The notes beneath the pieces were generated by a model, which ran no database searches, had not been told where the DNA came from, and was given only the letters and a program-made list of their open reading frames with translations. From an uncultured Phocaeicola sp. (GTDB lineage: Bacteria; Bacteroidota; Bacteroidia; Bacteroidales; Bacteroidaceae), in the NCBI GenBank assembly GCA_944321335.1, contig CALUKX010000007.1, positions 1 through 62,785 of the forward strand: a stretch of DNA of 62,785 nt, read 5' to 3'. Positions 34,228 through 41,726 of the stretch are shown in pieces; the stretch's first letter is position 1, and each line of letters begins with the position of its first letter. Both the position numbers and the translations under genes were made by a program.

Positions 34228-34267
34228 AAATCACCTAAAAAAAATCACCAAGAATTGATAAATCAAT
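34228..34267. promoter_or_regulatory. Candidate operator between the AraC regulator and GH36 genes
   Basis: Two direct copies of AAATCACC (34228-34235 and 34242-34249) are followed by the inverted repeat ATTGAT-AA-ATCAAT (34254-34267). The last sits near the -33 position of the GH36 promoter. AraC proteins often use direct repeats near -35, but the 14-bp spacing is not typical. Confidence 0.3.
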
Positions 34268-34293
34268 ATCAGTGCATTTCACACAATTTTCCC

Positions 34294-34301
34294 TATTTTT
34301 G
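34294..34301 (+). promoter_or_regulatory. -7 box for the GH36 alpha-galactosidase gene
   Basis: TATTTTTG matches TAnnTTTG and ends 31 nt before the ATG at 34333. It supports that start and excludes upstream in-frame starts that overlap the regulator gene. Confidence 0.55.
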
Positions 34302-34332
34302 CAGTTATGAATCTATTAATCATTTTATACAC

Positions 34333-36543
34333 ATGAAGAAACAATTCTACCTTCTCGCAGTACTCTCGCTTTTCTGTACAGCGCTTCCTGCCCAGAAACT
34401 GAACATCTCTACTCCAAACACATCACTGGTGCTTGAAGCCCCACAAGGAGGAGAGTTGAAATTCCTTTACTACGGAAACAAATTGAGTGCAAGCGACCTC
34501 AACGACCTGACAAATTCAGGCAACGCTTCTTTCTCTGCTTATCCGGTTTATGGTATGAATTGCCCGAGTGAAACAGCTCTGTCGGTAAAGCATGGCGACG
34601 GCAATATGTCACTCCAGATGGAAGTTGTGAAATCGGAAACCAAGAACGAAGACAAAGCCGTTATTACAACAGTACACCTGAAAGACAAAGTTTATCCGTT
34701 CTACGTTGATGTATGCTACAAGGCTTATCAGGATGTGGATATCATTGAAACATGGACAGAAATCAAGCACGAAGAAAAGAAACCGGTTGTGCTGAACCAG
34801 TTCTCTTCGGCTTACCTGCCTATCCGTCGCGGTAACGTTTGGCTTTCTTCTCTGTATGGTTCATGGGCAAATGAAGGCCGTCTGGCACAGGAGCCATTGG
34901 AACCGGGCATGAAAGTCATCAAGAATAAGGACGGGGTACGCAACTCACATACAGCTCACGCAGAAGTAATGTTCTCATTGGACGGACAGCCTCGTGAAAA
35001 TACCGGTAGCACAATCGGTGCAGCTCTTTGCTATACAGGCAACTACAAGCTCCGTATCGATACAGACGACAGCGAATACCATCATTTCTTTGCAGGTATC
35101 AACGAAGACAACTCTACATACAACTTGAAGAAGAGTGAAGTATTCCGCACTCCGGAATTGGCTCTGACTTACAGTGATGAAGGTTTGAGCGGAACCAGCC
35201 GTAACTTCCACCGTTGGGCACGTCTTCACAAATTGGCTCACGGAAATGTTGAACGTAAGATTTTGTTGAACAGCTGGGAAGGCGTTTATTTCGATATCAA
35301 CCAGGCAGGTATGGACCAAATGATGGGCGATATCGCTTCAATGGGCGGTGAATTGTTCGTTATGGACGACGGATGGTTCGGCGACAAATACAAACGTAAC
35401 TCCGACAATTCATCATTGGGTGACTGGGTAGTTGATACGACCAAACTTCCTGACGGTATCGAAGGTTTGTTGCGCGATGCAAAGAAACATAACATCAAGT
35501 TCGGTATCTGGATCGAACCTGAAATGTCGAACACTACCAGCGAATTGTACGAAAAGCATCCGGAATGGATTCTGAAAGCTCCTCAACGTGACCCTGTTTT
35601 GGGTAGAGGCGGTACACAGGTTGTTCTCGATCTGGGTAATCCGGCCGTACAGGATTTCATTTTCAAGATTGTTGATGACCTGATGACCAAATATCCGAAA
35701 ATCGATTATATCAAATGGGATGCCAATATGGCTATCATGAATCATGGTTCAAATTATCTGACTGCAGATAACCAGAGCCATATGTATATCGAATTCCACC
35801 GTGGATTCGAAAAGGTTTGCCAGCGCATCCGTGAAAAATATCCTGATCTGACTATCCAGGCATGTGCCAGCGGTGGCGGTCGTGCAAACTATGGTTACCT
35901 GCCATATTTCGATGAATTCTGGGTAAGCGACAATACCGATGCCTTGCAGCGTATCTATATGCAGTGGGGTACTTCATACTTCTTCCCTGCTATCGCTATG
36001 GCTTCTCACATCAGTGCAGCTCCTAACCATCAGACTTTCCGCACTATTCCTTTGAAATATCGTATCGATGTGGCTATGAGCGGACGTTTGGGTATGGAAA
36101 TCCAGCCGAAAAACATGACTGACGAAGAAAAGGAATTGTGCAAGAAGGCTATTGCTGATTACAAGATGATCCGTCCGATTGTTCAGTTCGGTGATATCTA
36201 CCGCCTGGTTTCTCCGTACGACCGCCTGGGCGTAGCTTCATTGATGTACACTTCGGAAGCAAAAGACAAGGCTGTATTCTACTGGTGGAGAACCGAACAT
36301 TTCGTAAACGAACATCTGCCACGTGTGAAGATGGCCGGTCTGAAAGCTGACGCCGTTTACCGTGTGAGAGAATTGAACCGCATCGACAATGAACCGCTGC
36401 CGTTCGAAGACAAGTCGTTCTCGGGTTCATACCTGATGACCAACGGTCTTGAAATCCCTTACAACCACAAAGTTGATTATCACAAGCAGAATGATTATTC
36501 AAGCCGCATTCTGTATCTGGAAGAAGTGACAATTTCTAAATAA
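34333..36543 (+). CDS. GH36 alpha-galactosidase, periplasmic
   Basis: The 736-aa exported protein (signal peptide ending TALPA) is a glycoside hydrolase family 36 alpha-galactosidase that removes alpha-1,6-galactose side chains from galactomannan oligosaccharides. An N-terminal beta-sandwich (about residues 25-290) precedes the catalytic barrel. LNSWEGVYFDI and FVMDDGWFGDK open the barrel, YIKWDANM carries the nucleophile Asp463, and FWVSDNTDA the acid/base Asp533. I chose ATG 34333 because the signal peptide starts there and a -7 box lies 32 nt upstream; the open frame reaches 131 codons further but overlaps the divergent regulator gene. A 14-bp terminator hairpin follows. Confidence 0.93.
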   Translation: MKKQFYLLAVLSLFCTALPAQKLNISTPNTSLVLEAPQGGELKFLYYGNKLSASDLNDLTNSGNASFSAYPVYGMNCPSETALSVKHGDGNMSLQMEVVKSETKNEDKAVITTVHLKDKVYPFYVDVCYKAYQDVDIIETWTEIKHEEKKPVVLNQFSSAYLPIRRGNVWLSSLYGSWANEGRLAQEPLEPGMKVIKNKDGVRNSHTAHAEVMFSLDGQPRENTGSTIGAALCYTGNYKLRIDTDDSEYHHFFAGINEDNSTYNLKKSEVFRTPELALTYSDEGLSGTSRNFHRWARLHKLAHGNVERKILLNSWEGVYFDINQAGMDQMMGDIASMGGELFVMDDGWFGDKYKRNSDNSSLGDWVVDTTKLPDGIEGLLRDAKKHNIKFGIWIEPEMSNTTSELYEKHPEWILKAPQRDPVLGRGGTQVVLDLGNPAVQDFIFKIVDDLMTKYPKIDYIKWDANMAIMNHGSNYLTADNQSHMYIEFHRGFEKVCQRIREKYPDLTIQACASGGGRANYGYLPYFDEFWVSDNTDALQRIYMQWGTSYFFPAIAMASHISAAPNHQTFRTIPLKYRIDVAMSGRLGMEIQPKNMTDEEKELCKKAIADYKMIRPIVQFGDIYRLVSPYDRLGVASLMYTSEAKDKAVFYWWRTEHFVNEHLPRVKMAGLKADAVYRVRELNRIDNEPLPFEDKSFSGSYLMTNGLEIPYNHKVDYHKQNDYSSRILYLEEVTISK

Positions 36544-36575
36544 ATATATATAAGGTAATATATTTATCCCCTTTC

Positions 36576-36632
36576 AATCTCCATCAAACAAGAAGTTTTT
36601 TACAAAGTTTCCGTTTGATGGAGATTTTTCTT
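36576..36632 (+). terminator. Terminator after the GH36 gene
   Basis: AATCTCCATCAAAC and GTTTGATGGAGATT form a perfect 14-bp stem with a 23-nt loop, followed by TTTCTTTG. Confidence 0.8.
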
Positions 36633-36783
36633 TGTTTTATATTGTAAGGAAAATCCATAGTTATCATTACAGATTGTAAGATAGAAGCAAAAATATCAAT
36701 CTTTTTATCACAAAAGAAAGCGAACTACAAAATTTAGCGACAAAAAGTTGAGTTAAGACAATGTTTAATTGATTTTTTGACAC

Positions 36784-36791
36784 TATATTTG
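36784..36791 (+). promoter_or_regulatory. -7 box for amtB
   Basis: TATATTTG matches TAnnTTTG, 89 nt upstream of the start codon. The TTTTTTG upstream is too close to be the -33 element. Confidence 0.5.
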
Positions 36792-36880
36792 CAATATCAA
36801 AATCATAAAGACACAAGTAACCGAATTAGTAATTCAATTTGAGAGCAAAACATACTAAAATTCAATTAAACAACTAAAAG

Positions 36881-38239
36881 ATGAAAAAGAGATGGATTAT
36901 CTTGATGACCTTGATTGTCATCATCAGCTTGATTGGAGTATTCACTCCTGAGACTCCGGGAATCTGGGAACCCGATGAATACATGAACACAGCCAATGTG
37001 GCGTGGATGATTACAGCAACTATCTTCGTACTTATGATGACTCCGGGACTTTCGTTCTTCTACGGAGGTATGGTGGGAAAGAAAAACGTTATTTCTACCA
37101 TTCTACAGAGTTTCATCGCAATGGGTGTTATCAGTGTAATCTGGGTTGTATTCGGTTTCAGTCTTGCATTCGGAGACGACTGCGGTAGTTTTATCGGTAA
37201 TCCGGCAACCTTTTTCATGTTTAATGGTGTAGGAGCGAAAGTCGATACATTCCTGGCACCGACTATTCCATTGGCTTTATACGCACTCTTTCAGATGAAA
37301 TTCGCCATCATTACCCCGTCATTGATTACAGGTTCTTTTGCGGAACGTGTACGTTTCTCGGGATATCTGATTTTCATGATTTTCTTCTGTATCTTCGTAT
37401 ATTGCCCGCTGGCACACTGGACTTGGCATCCGGATGGTTTCTTACGTCAGATGGGTGTTGTCGATTTTGCAGGCGGTATTGTGGTACATGCATCGTCAGG
37501 TGTGGCTGCTCTTGCAGGTGCCATCTTCCTTGGCCGTCGTACAAGTGTGAACAAGAAGCATGTTCCGGCCAACATTCCTTTCGTAATCTTAGGTGCTGCC
37601 ATGCTGTGGCTCGGATGGTTCGGTTTCAATGCCGGTTCTTCATTGGCTGCCGACAGTATCGCAATCAAAGCATTCCTGAATACAAATACAGCTTCGGCTA
37701 CAGCCATGATGGTATGGATTTTCTTCGACTGCCTTCGCGGACGTAAGCCTTCGGCTATGGGAGCTGCCGTAGGTGCAGTTGTCGGTCTGGTTGCCATCAC
37801 TCCATCGGCAGGATATGTAACTGTTGGCGAAAGTATCTTCATCGCACTGACCACCACAATGGTTTGTAACATCGCCGTTTACTGGAAGAACAAGACCAGC
37901 GTCGATGATGCACTTGACGTATTCCCCACTCACGGTGTAGGCGGTATCTTCGGTACTATTCTGACCGGTGTATTTGTAAACGGACTGGTTGCAGGCGACA
38001 TCAAGGTATTCCTGATCCATATCCTTGCCGTTGTATTGGTTTGCGGTTATACATTCATCGTAAGCTATGCACTCTATTGGCTGACCAACAAGATGATTCC
38101 GTTGCGTGTATCAGCAGAAAGCGAAGCTATCGGTCTGGACTTGAGCCAGCATGATGAAACTTACGGTTTTGCAGACAGCGGTGAACGCGAATTGGCAGAA
38201 TATGCCCACTCTGAAGAAGAAGAAACAGATAAGAAGTAA
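36881..38239 (+). CDS. amtB: Ammonium transporter AmtB
   Basis: The 452-aa inner-membrane channel has about eleven transmembrane segments and the Amt/Rh signatures: TPGLSFFYGGMVGKKNVISTI, DFAGGIVVHASSGVAAL (first pore histidine) and DVFPTHGVGGIFGT (second pore histidine). It takes up ammonium when nitrogen is scarce. The extreme C terminus is acidic (AEYAHSEEEETDKK) after the conserved EAIGLDLSQHDETYGF segment, which normally contacts the PII protein. No glnK/PII gene lies beside it here, although such pairing is very common. A -7 box and 83-nt leader lie upstream and a strong terminator downstream, so it is monocistronic. Confidence 0.95.
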   Translation: MKKRWIILMTLIVIISLIGVFTPETPGIWEPDEYMNTANVAWMITATIFVLMMTPGLSFFYGGMVGKKNVISTILQSFIAMGVISVIWVVFGFSLAFGDDCGSFIGNPATFFMFNGVGAKVDTFLAPTIPLALYALFQMKFAIITPSLITGSFAERVRFSGYLIFMIFFCIFVYCPLAHWTWHPDGFLRQMGVVDFAGGIVVHASSGVAALAGAIFLGRRTSVNKKHVPANIPFVILGAAMLWLGWFGFNAGSSLAADSIAIKAFLNTNTASATAMMVWIFFDCLRGRKPSAMGAAVGAVVGLVAITPSAGYVTVGESIFIALTTTMVCNIAVYWKNKTSVDDALDVFPTHGVGGIFGTILTGVFVNGLVAGDIKVFLIHILAVVLVCGYTFIVSYALYWLTNKMIPLRVSAESEAIGLDLSQHDETYGFADSGERELAEYAHSEEEETDKK

Positions 38240-38271
38240 AAAATAATAAGTTTGATTAGTGTTCAATGATG

Positions 38272-38322
38272 CGCACTTTGAAGCAGGCAATCGGATTTGT
38301 CACACTTCAAAGTGCGTTTTCT
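38272..38322 (+). terminator. Terminator after amtB
   Basis: CGCACTTTGAAG and CTTCAAAGTGCG form a perfect 12-bp stem, followed by TTTTCTTT. Confidence 0.85.
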
Positions 38323-38426
38323 TTATTTTTGTATGCAAAGAAAGCTGAAAAGAAAAGCTTCGGAAGATGGCAAGCAAAGATTTTTACTATCTTTACACCC
38401 ACAGAAAATTAACTAAATATTGAATT

Positions 38427-39209
38427 ATGAAATTTGGTAAATGGATAGGCGGAATCATGGGATTCATGGCCGGAGGTCCTCTCGGTGCCTTGGCCGGTTT
38501 CGCTCTCGGCTCATTATTCGACAACGCTCAGGATACATACAGCATGGGCGATGACAACGGTGCAGACAATCAAAACGATGCCTATGCCGGACAAAGGAAC
38601 AGTTTCCTTTTTTCGATGCTGGTATTGGCTTCGTACATCATCCGCGCCGACGGTAAGATTATGCACAGCGAAATGGAGTTTGTCCGCCAGTTCCTTCGCG
38701 TTAATTTCGGTGAAGCAGCAGTGGAACAGGGTCAGCAGATTCTTCTGAACCTGTTCGAACAGCGCAAGCAGATGGACCGTCAGAATCCGAATGCTTTCCG
38801 TTATACGATCCAGCAATGCGGAGCACAGATTGCAGCGAATCTTTCGTACGAACAACGCCTGCAATTGCTTGATTTCCTTGCAAAGATAGCCCAAAGTGAC
38901 GGCAATGTATGTAAAGAGGAAATTGAAGCTCTTAAGGAAGTGGCTATCTCGATGGGACTTTCTGAAAAGGAAGTCGATTCGATGCTGAGCCTGAGCGGAA
39001 GCTCTCTCGAAGATGCATACAAAGTGCTTGAAATCGAGCCGACTGCAACCGATGACGAAGTACGCGCTGCCTATCGGCGTTTAGCCTTGAAACATCATCC
39101 CGACCGTGTAGCTACATTGGGAGAAGATATCCGTAAGGCTGCCGAAGAAAAGTTCCAGCAAATCAATGCGGCGAAGGAGCGTATCTACAAAGCAAGAGGC
39201 ATTAAATAA
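38427..39209 (+). CDS. TerB-domain/J-domain protein (DjlA-like co-chaperone)
   Basis: The 260-aa protein has a glycine-rich hydrophobic N terminus (GGIMGFMAGGPLGALAGFALGSLF), which may anchor it to the membrane. A TerB-like helical domain covers about residues 60-190 (LFSMLVLASYIIRADGKIMHSEMEFVRQFL). The C-terminal J domain (about 195-258) keeps the HPD motif in LALKHHPDRVA, so it should stimulate a DnaK-type chaperone. This layout matches DjlA-like membrane co-chaperones. The gene is 5 bp upstream of an HD-domain hydrolase and probably shares its transcript. TATCTTTA at 38388-38395 is a near match to a -7 box. Confidence 0.88.
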   Translation: MKFGKWIGGIMGFMAGGPLGALAGFALGSLFDNAQDTYSMGDDNGADNQNDAYAGQRNSFLFSMLVLASYIIRADGKIMHSEMEFVRQFLRVNFGEAAVEQGQQILLNLFEQRKQMDRQNPNAFRYTIQQCGAQIAANLSYEQRLQLLDFLAKIAQSDGNVCKEEIEALKEVAISMGLSEKEVDSMLSLSGSSLEDAYKVLEIEPTATDDEVRAAYRRLALKHHPDRVATLGEDIRKAAEEKFQQINAAKERIYKARGIK

Positions 39210-39214
39210 AAGAT

Positions 39215-39730
39215 ATGGATACATTGACAGAACTGAAAGACCGGCTGGCACGGAAAGTTACCGATTATTATATCGAAAACGAGCCTGCCGCCGAACAGAT
39301 AGTACACACGCAATCCGTAGCTGCCTATACACGTCTGATTGCTACGGGCGAAGGATGGGACACACATCAGATTGAATTGGTGGAGATTGCAGCCTGGCTG
39401 CATGATATCGGCTGCCCAAATTCCCGGAGAATTTACGGCAACAGCTTACCGATTCATCAACAGTGTGAAGGCAAGAAGATGGTGGAAGAATGGCTGAAAG
39501 ACGAGAACGCCCTTACGGAAGAGGAAAAGCGATGGCTCGCCGATGCCGTAGGCGGGCATCACCAGTTCCGGTCGGCCGTCCAACTTCGTTTCGAACCGCT
39601 TTTCGAAGCCGATCTGATTGTCAATCTGGTAGAAGGTTATTATCCGATGAACAAGGCCCGTCATCTTTTTGATACGATGATGACAACAGCTACTGGGAAA
39701 GACCTGTTCAGCCGACTGTTTCTGAAATAA
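39215..39730 (+). CDS. HD-domain phosphohydrolase
   Basis: A 171-aa protein with a small HD metal-dependent hydrolase domain: [13 protein letters not shown] (first His), [19 protein letters not shown] (the HD pair), and a further His in DAVGGHHQF. Proteins of this size are usually predicted nucleotide phosphohydrolases, but the substrate is unknown. No signal peptide, so cytoplasmic. It begins 5 bp after the TerB/J-domain gene. The rfbA gene starts 67 bp later behind a possible weak promoter. Confidence 0.82.
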   Translation: MDTLTELKDRLARKVTDYYIENEPAAEQIVHTQSVAAYTRLIATGEGWDTHQIELVEIAAWLHDIGCPNSRRIYGNSLPIHQQCEGKKMVEEWLKDENALTEEEKRWLADAVGGHHQFRSAVQLRFEPLFEADLIVNLVEGYYPMNKARHLFDTMMTTATGKDLFSRLFLK

Positions 39731-39797
39731 TACAGAAAAACTTTGTCAATCTGCAAAAATCAGTTTAATTTGCAGGAAAATCTTAATTCATTTTACC

Positions 39798-40697
39798 ATG
39801 AAAGGTGTTGTTCTTGCCGGTGGTTCAGGCACCCGCCTCTACCCGATTACTAAAGGTGTATCGAAGCAATTGCTACCAATCTTCGATAAGCCGATGATTT
39901 ATTACCCGATATCCGTGCTTATGTTGGCCGGAATCCGTGAGATACTTATTATCTCCACCCCATACGATCTGCCCTCATTCAAACGATTGTTGGGTGACGG
40001 TAGTGATTATGGAGTACATTTTGAATATGCAGAACAGCCGTCGCCCGACGGACTTGCCCAGGCATTTATCATCGGTGAGAAGTTTATTGGAAATGATTGC
40101 GCCTGTCTGGTTTTAGGTGATAATATCTTCCACGGCAATGGTTTTTCTTCGATGCTGAAAGAAGCTGTACGCACAGCAGAAGAAGAAAACAAGGCGACGG
40201 TTTTCGGTTATTGGGTAAGCGACCCCGAACGTTACGGAGTGGCAGAATTCGACAAGCAAGGCAATTGCCTGAGTATAGAAGAAAAGCCCGAGCATCCGAA
40301 ATCAAATTATGCAGTCACCGGTCTGTATTTCTACCCGAATAAGGTTGTGGAGATTGCCAAGACCATCAAGCCTTCGGCACGAGGAGAACTGGAAATTACG
40401 ACTGTCAACCAGACTTTTCTGGCTGCAGGCGATTTGAAAGTCCAGACATTGGGAAGAGGTTTTGCCTGGCTTGATACCGGGACCCACGATTCTTTGGCAG
40501 AGGCCTCAACCTATATCGAGGTCATCGAAAAACGTCAGGGCCTTAAAGTGGCTTGCCTGGAAGGAATCGCCTTACGGAGAGGATGGATTACTCCCGACAA
40601 GATGCGTGAACTGGCAAAACCGATGCTGAAAAACCAATACGGACAATATCTGCTGAAAGTAATCGACGAATTGAACAGAAACGACGAACTGGAATAG
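39798..40697 (+). CDS. rfbA: Glucose-1-phosphate thymidylyltransferase
   Basis: The 299-aa cytoplasmic enzyme makes dTDP-glucose from glucose-1-phosphate and dTTP, the first step of dTDP-rhamnose synthesis for surface polysaccharides. The nucleotide-binding signature [37 protein letters not shown] is intact, followed by [12 protein letters not shown] and [33 protein letters not shown]. Length and motifs match RmlA/RfbA throughout. rfbC follows after 15 bp, but rfbB and rfbD are not in the window. TTTG-N20-TAATTTG just upstream may act as promoter, though the second element is imperfect. Confidence 0.95.
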   Translation: MKGVVLAGGSGTRLYPITKGVSKQLLPIFDKPMIYYPISVLMLAGIREILIISTPYDLPSFKRLLGDGSDYGVHFEYAEQPSPDGLAQAFIIGEKFIGNDCACLVLGDNIFHGNGFSSMLKEAVRTAEEENKATVFGYWVSDPERYGVAEFDKQGNCLSIEEKPEHPKSNYAVTGLYFYPNKVVEIAKTIKPSARGELEITTVNQTFLAAGDLKVQTLGRGFAWLDTGTHDSLAEASTYIEVIEKRQGLKVACLEGIALRRGWITPDKMRELAKPMLKNQYGQYLLKVIDELNRNDELE

Positions 40698-40712
40698 GAT
40701 AAATTATAGGAC

Positions 40713-41285
40713 ATGGAAATTATCAAGACCGCCATCGATGGTGTAGTTATTATAGAGCCTCGCATTTTCAAGGACGACCGGGGTTATTTTTTCGAATCAT
40801 TTTCTGAGAGGGATTTCAATGCACAGGTACGTACCATACGTTTTGTGCAGGACAATGAGAGCAAGTCAAGTTACGGTGTACTCCGAGGACTTCATTTCCA
40901 GAAACCGCCGTTCTCACAAAGCAAACTGGTGAGAGTTGTAAAAGGGGCTGTGCTCGATGTCGCTGTCGATATCCGCAAAGGCTCCCCTACCTTCGGACAG
41001 CATGTGGCAGTGGAACTGACAGAAGAAAATCATCGACAATTCTTTATACCACGCGGATTTGCACATGGTTTCAGTGTCCTCACGCCGGAAGTAATCTTCC
41101 AATATAAATGTGATAATTTCTACGCTCCGCAAAGTGAAGGGGCAATCGCCTGGAATGATCCGGCTTTAGGTATCGACTGGCGTATCCCTGCCGAGAATGT
41201 GATATTGTCGGAAAAAGACAAGCATCATCCATTGCTGAAAGACGCCGAATGGCTCTTCGATTACAACGAAGACCTCTATAAGTAA
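40713..41285 (+). CDS. rfbC: dTDP-4-dehydrorhamnose 3,5-epimerase
   Basis: The 190-aa cupin-fold enzyme epimerises dTDP-4-keto-6-deoxyglucose at C3 and C5, the third step of dTDP-L-rhamnose synthesis. Signatures are RGYFFESFSERDF, GVLRGLHFQKPPFSQSKLVRVVKGAVLDVAVDIRKGSPTFG (catalytic His in RGLHFQ) and FIPRGFAHGFSVL. It starts 15 bp after rfbA and is the last gene on this strand before a bidirectional terminator 316 bp away. The dehydratase and reductase of the pathway must be elsewhere. Confidence 0.95.
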   Translation: MEIIKTAIDGVVIIEPRIFKDDRGYFFESFSERDFNAQVRTIRFVQDNESKSSYGVLRGLHFQKPPFSQSKLVRVVKGAVLDVAVDIRKGSPTFGQHVAVELTEENHRQFFIPRGFAHGFSVLTPEVIFQYKCDNFYAPQSEGAIAWNDPALGIDWRIPAENVILSEKDKHHPLLKDAEWLFDYNEDLYK

Positions 41286-41365
41286 ATTTTTCAACAAGCG
41301 TTACCGTGGGCCATTTATCCGATAAGGTAAACATCTCGCGCGTTACATACACAAAATAGGTTGTT

Positions 41366-41483
41366 TTTATCCTTCACATCCTTCACAATGGCTTTTTTAT
41401 ATGATGAAGGGGCCGCTATTTTATCTGTCGCAACACTAAAATGATGCGATTTTGTGTGAAATGTGAAGGATGTGAAAGATAAA
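41366..41483. repeat. 22-bp inverted repeat built on CTTCACATCCTTCACA
   Basis: The left arm (41366-41387) reads TTTATCCTTCACATCC followed by TTCACA. The right arm (41462-41483) is its reverse complement with one mismatch. Each arm is itself a tandem of CCTTCACA-like units, separated by a 74-nt loop that contains a small TCGCA/TGCGA stem. No transposase or other gene is inside. Confidence 0.7.
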
Positions 41484-41600
41484 TTTTCAAAGTTTGTGTA
41501 TAGGTACAGAAAATTCGGCATTTTCAGTATTTTTCAGCATACCCTTTAAAGAAATGATATCGGCTTGCCCGGAAGAGAGCGGAAAGCCGGTCAAAGCAAT

Positions 41601-41645
41601 AAAAAAACGTCAGGACCTTTCATAGTACGTGTCCTGACGTTTTTT
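41601..41645. terminator. Bidirectional terminator between rfbC and the GNAT-nitrilase gene
   Basis: ACGTCAGGAC and GTCCTGACGT form a perfect stem with A-rich and T-rich flanks that also pair, giving runs of at least six Ts on both strands. Confidence 0.9.
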
Positions 41646-41726
41646 ACGATATGCTTTGATATATTTGCCAACATGTTTTGACATTCTCGCAAGATATCAA
41701 AACATTCCAGCGTCAAACGGCTACAG

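Larger units (their letters stand above)
36544..36880. other. Intergenic region between GH36 and amtB
   Basis: This 337-bp gap contains the GH36 terminator and the amtB -7 box. I see no gene in the AT-rich remainder. Confidence 0.7.
41286..41726. other. Convergent intergenic region with a long inverted repeat and a terminator
   Basis: This 441-bp gap after rfbC contains an inverted repeat (41366-41387 with 41462-41483) and a bidirectional terminator (41601-41645). I see no credible gene. Confidence 0.7.

Noticed and set aside
33940-34332. Extended N terminus of the GH36 protein
   Set aside because: The extension overlaps the divergent AraC gene, and a signal peptide and -7 box define the start at 34333.
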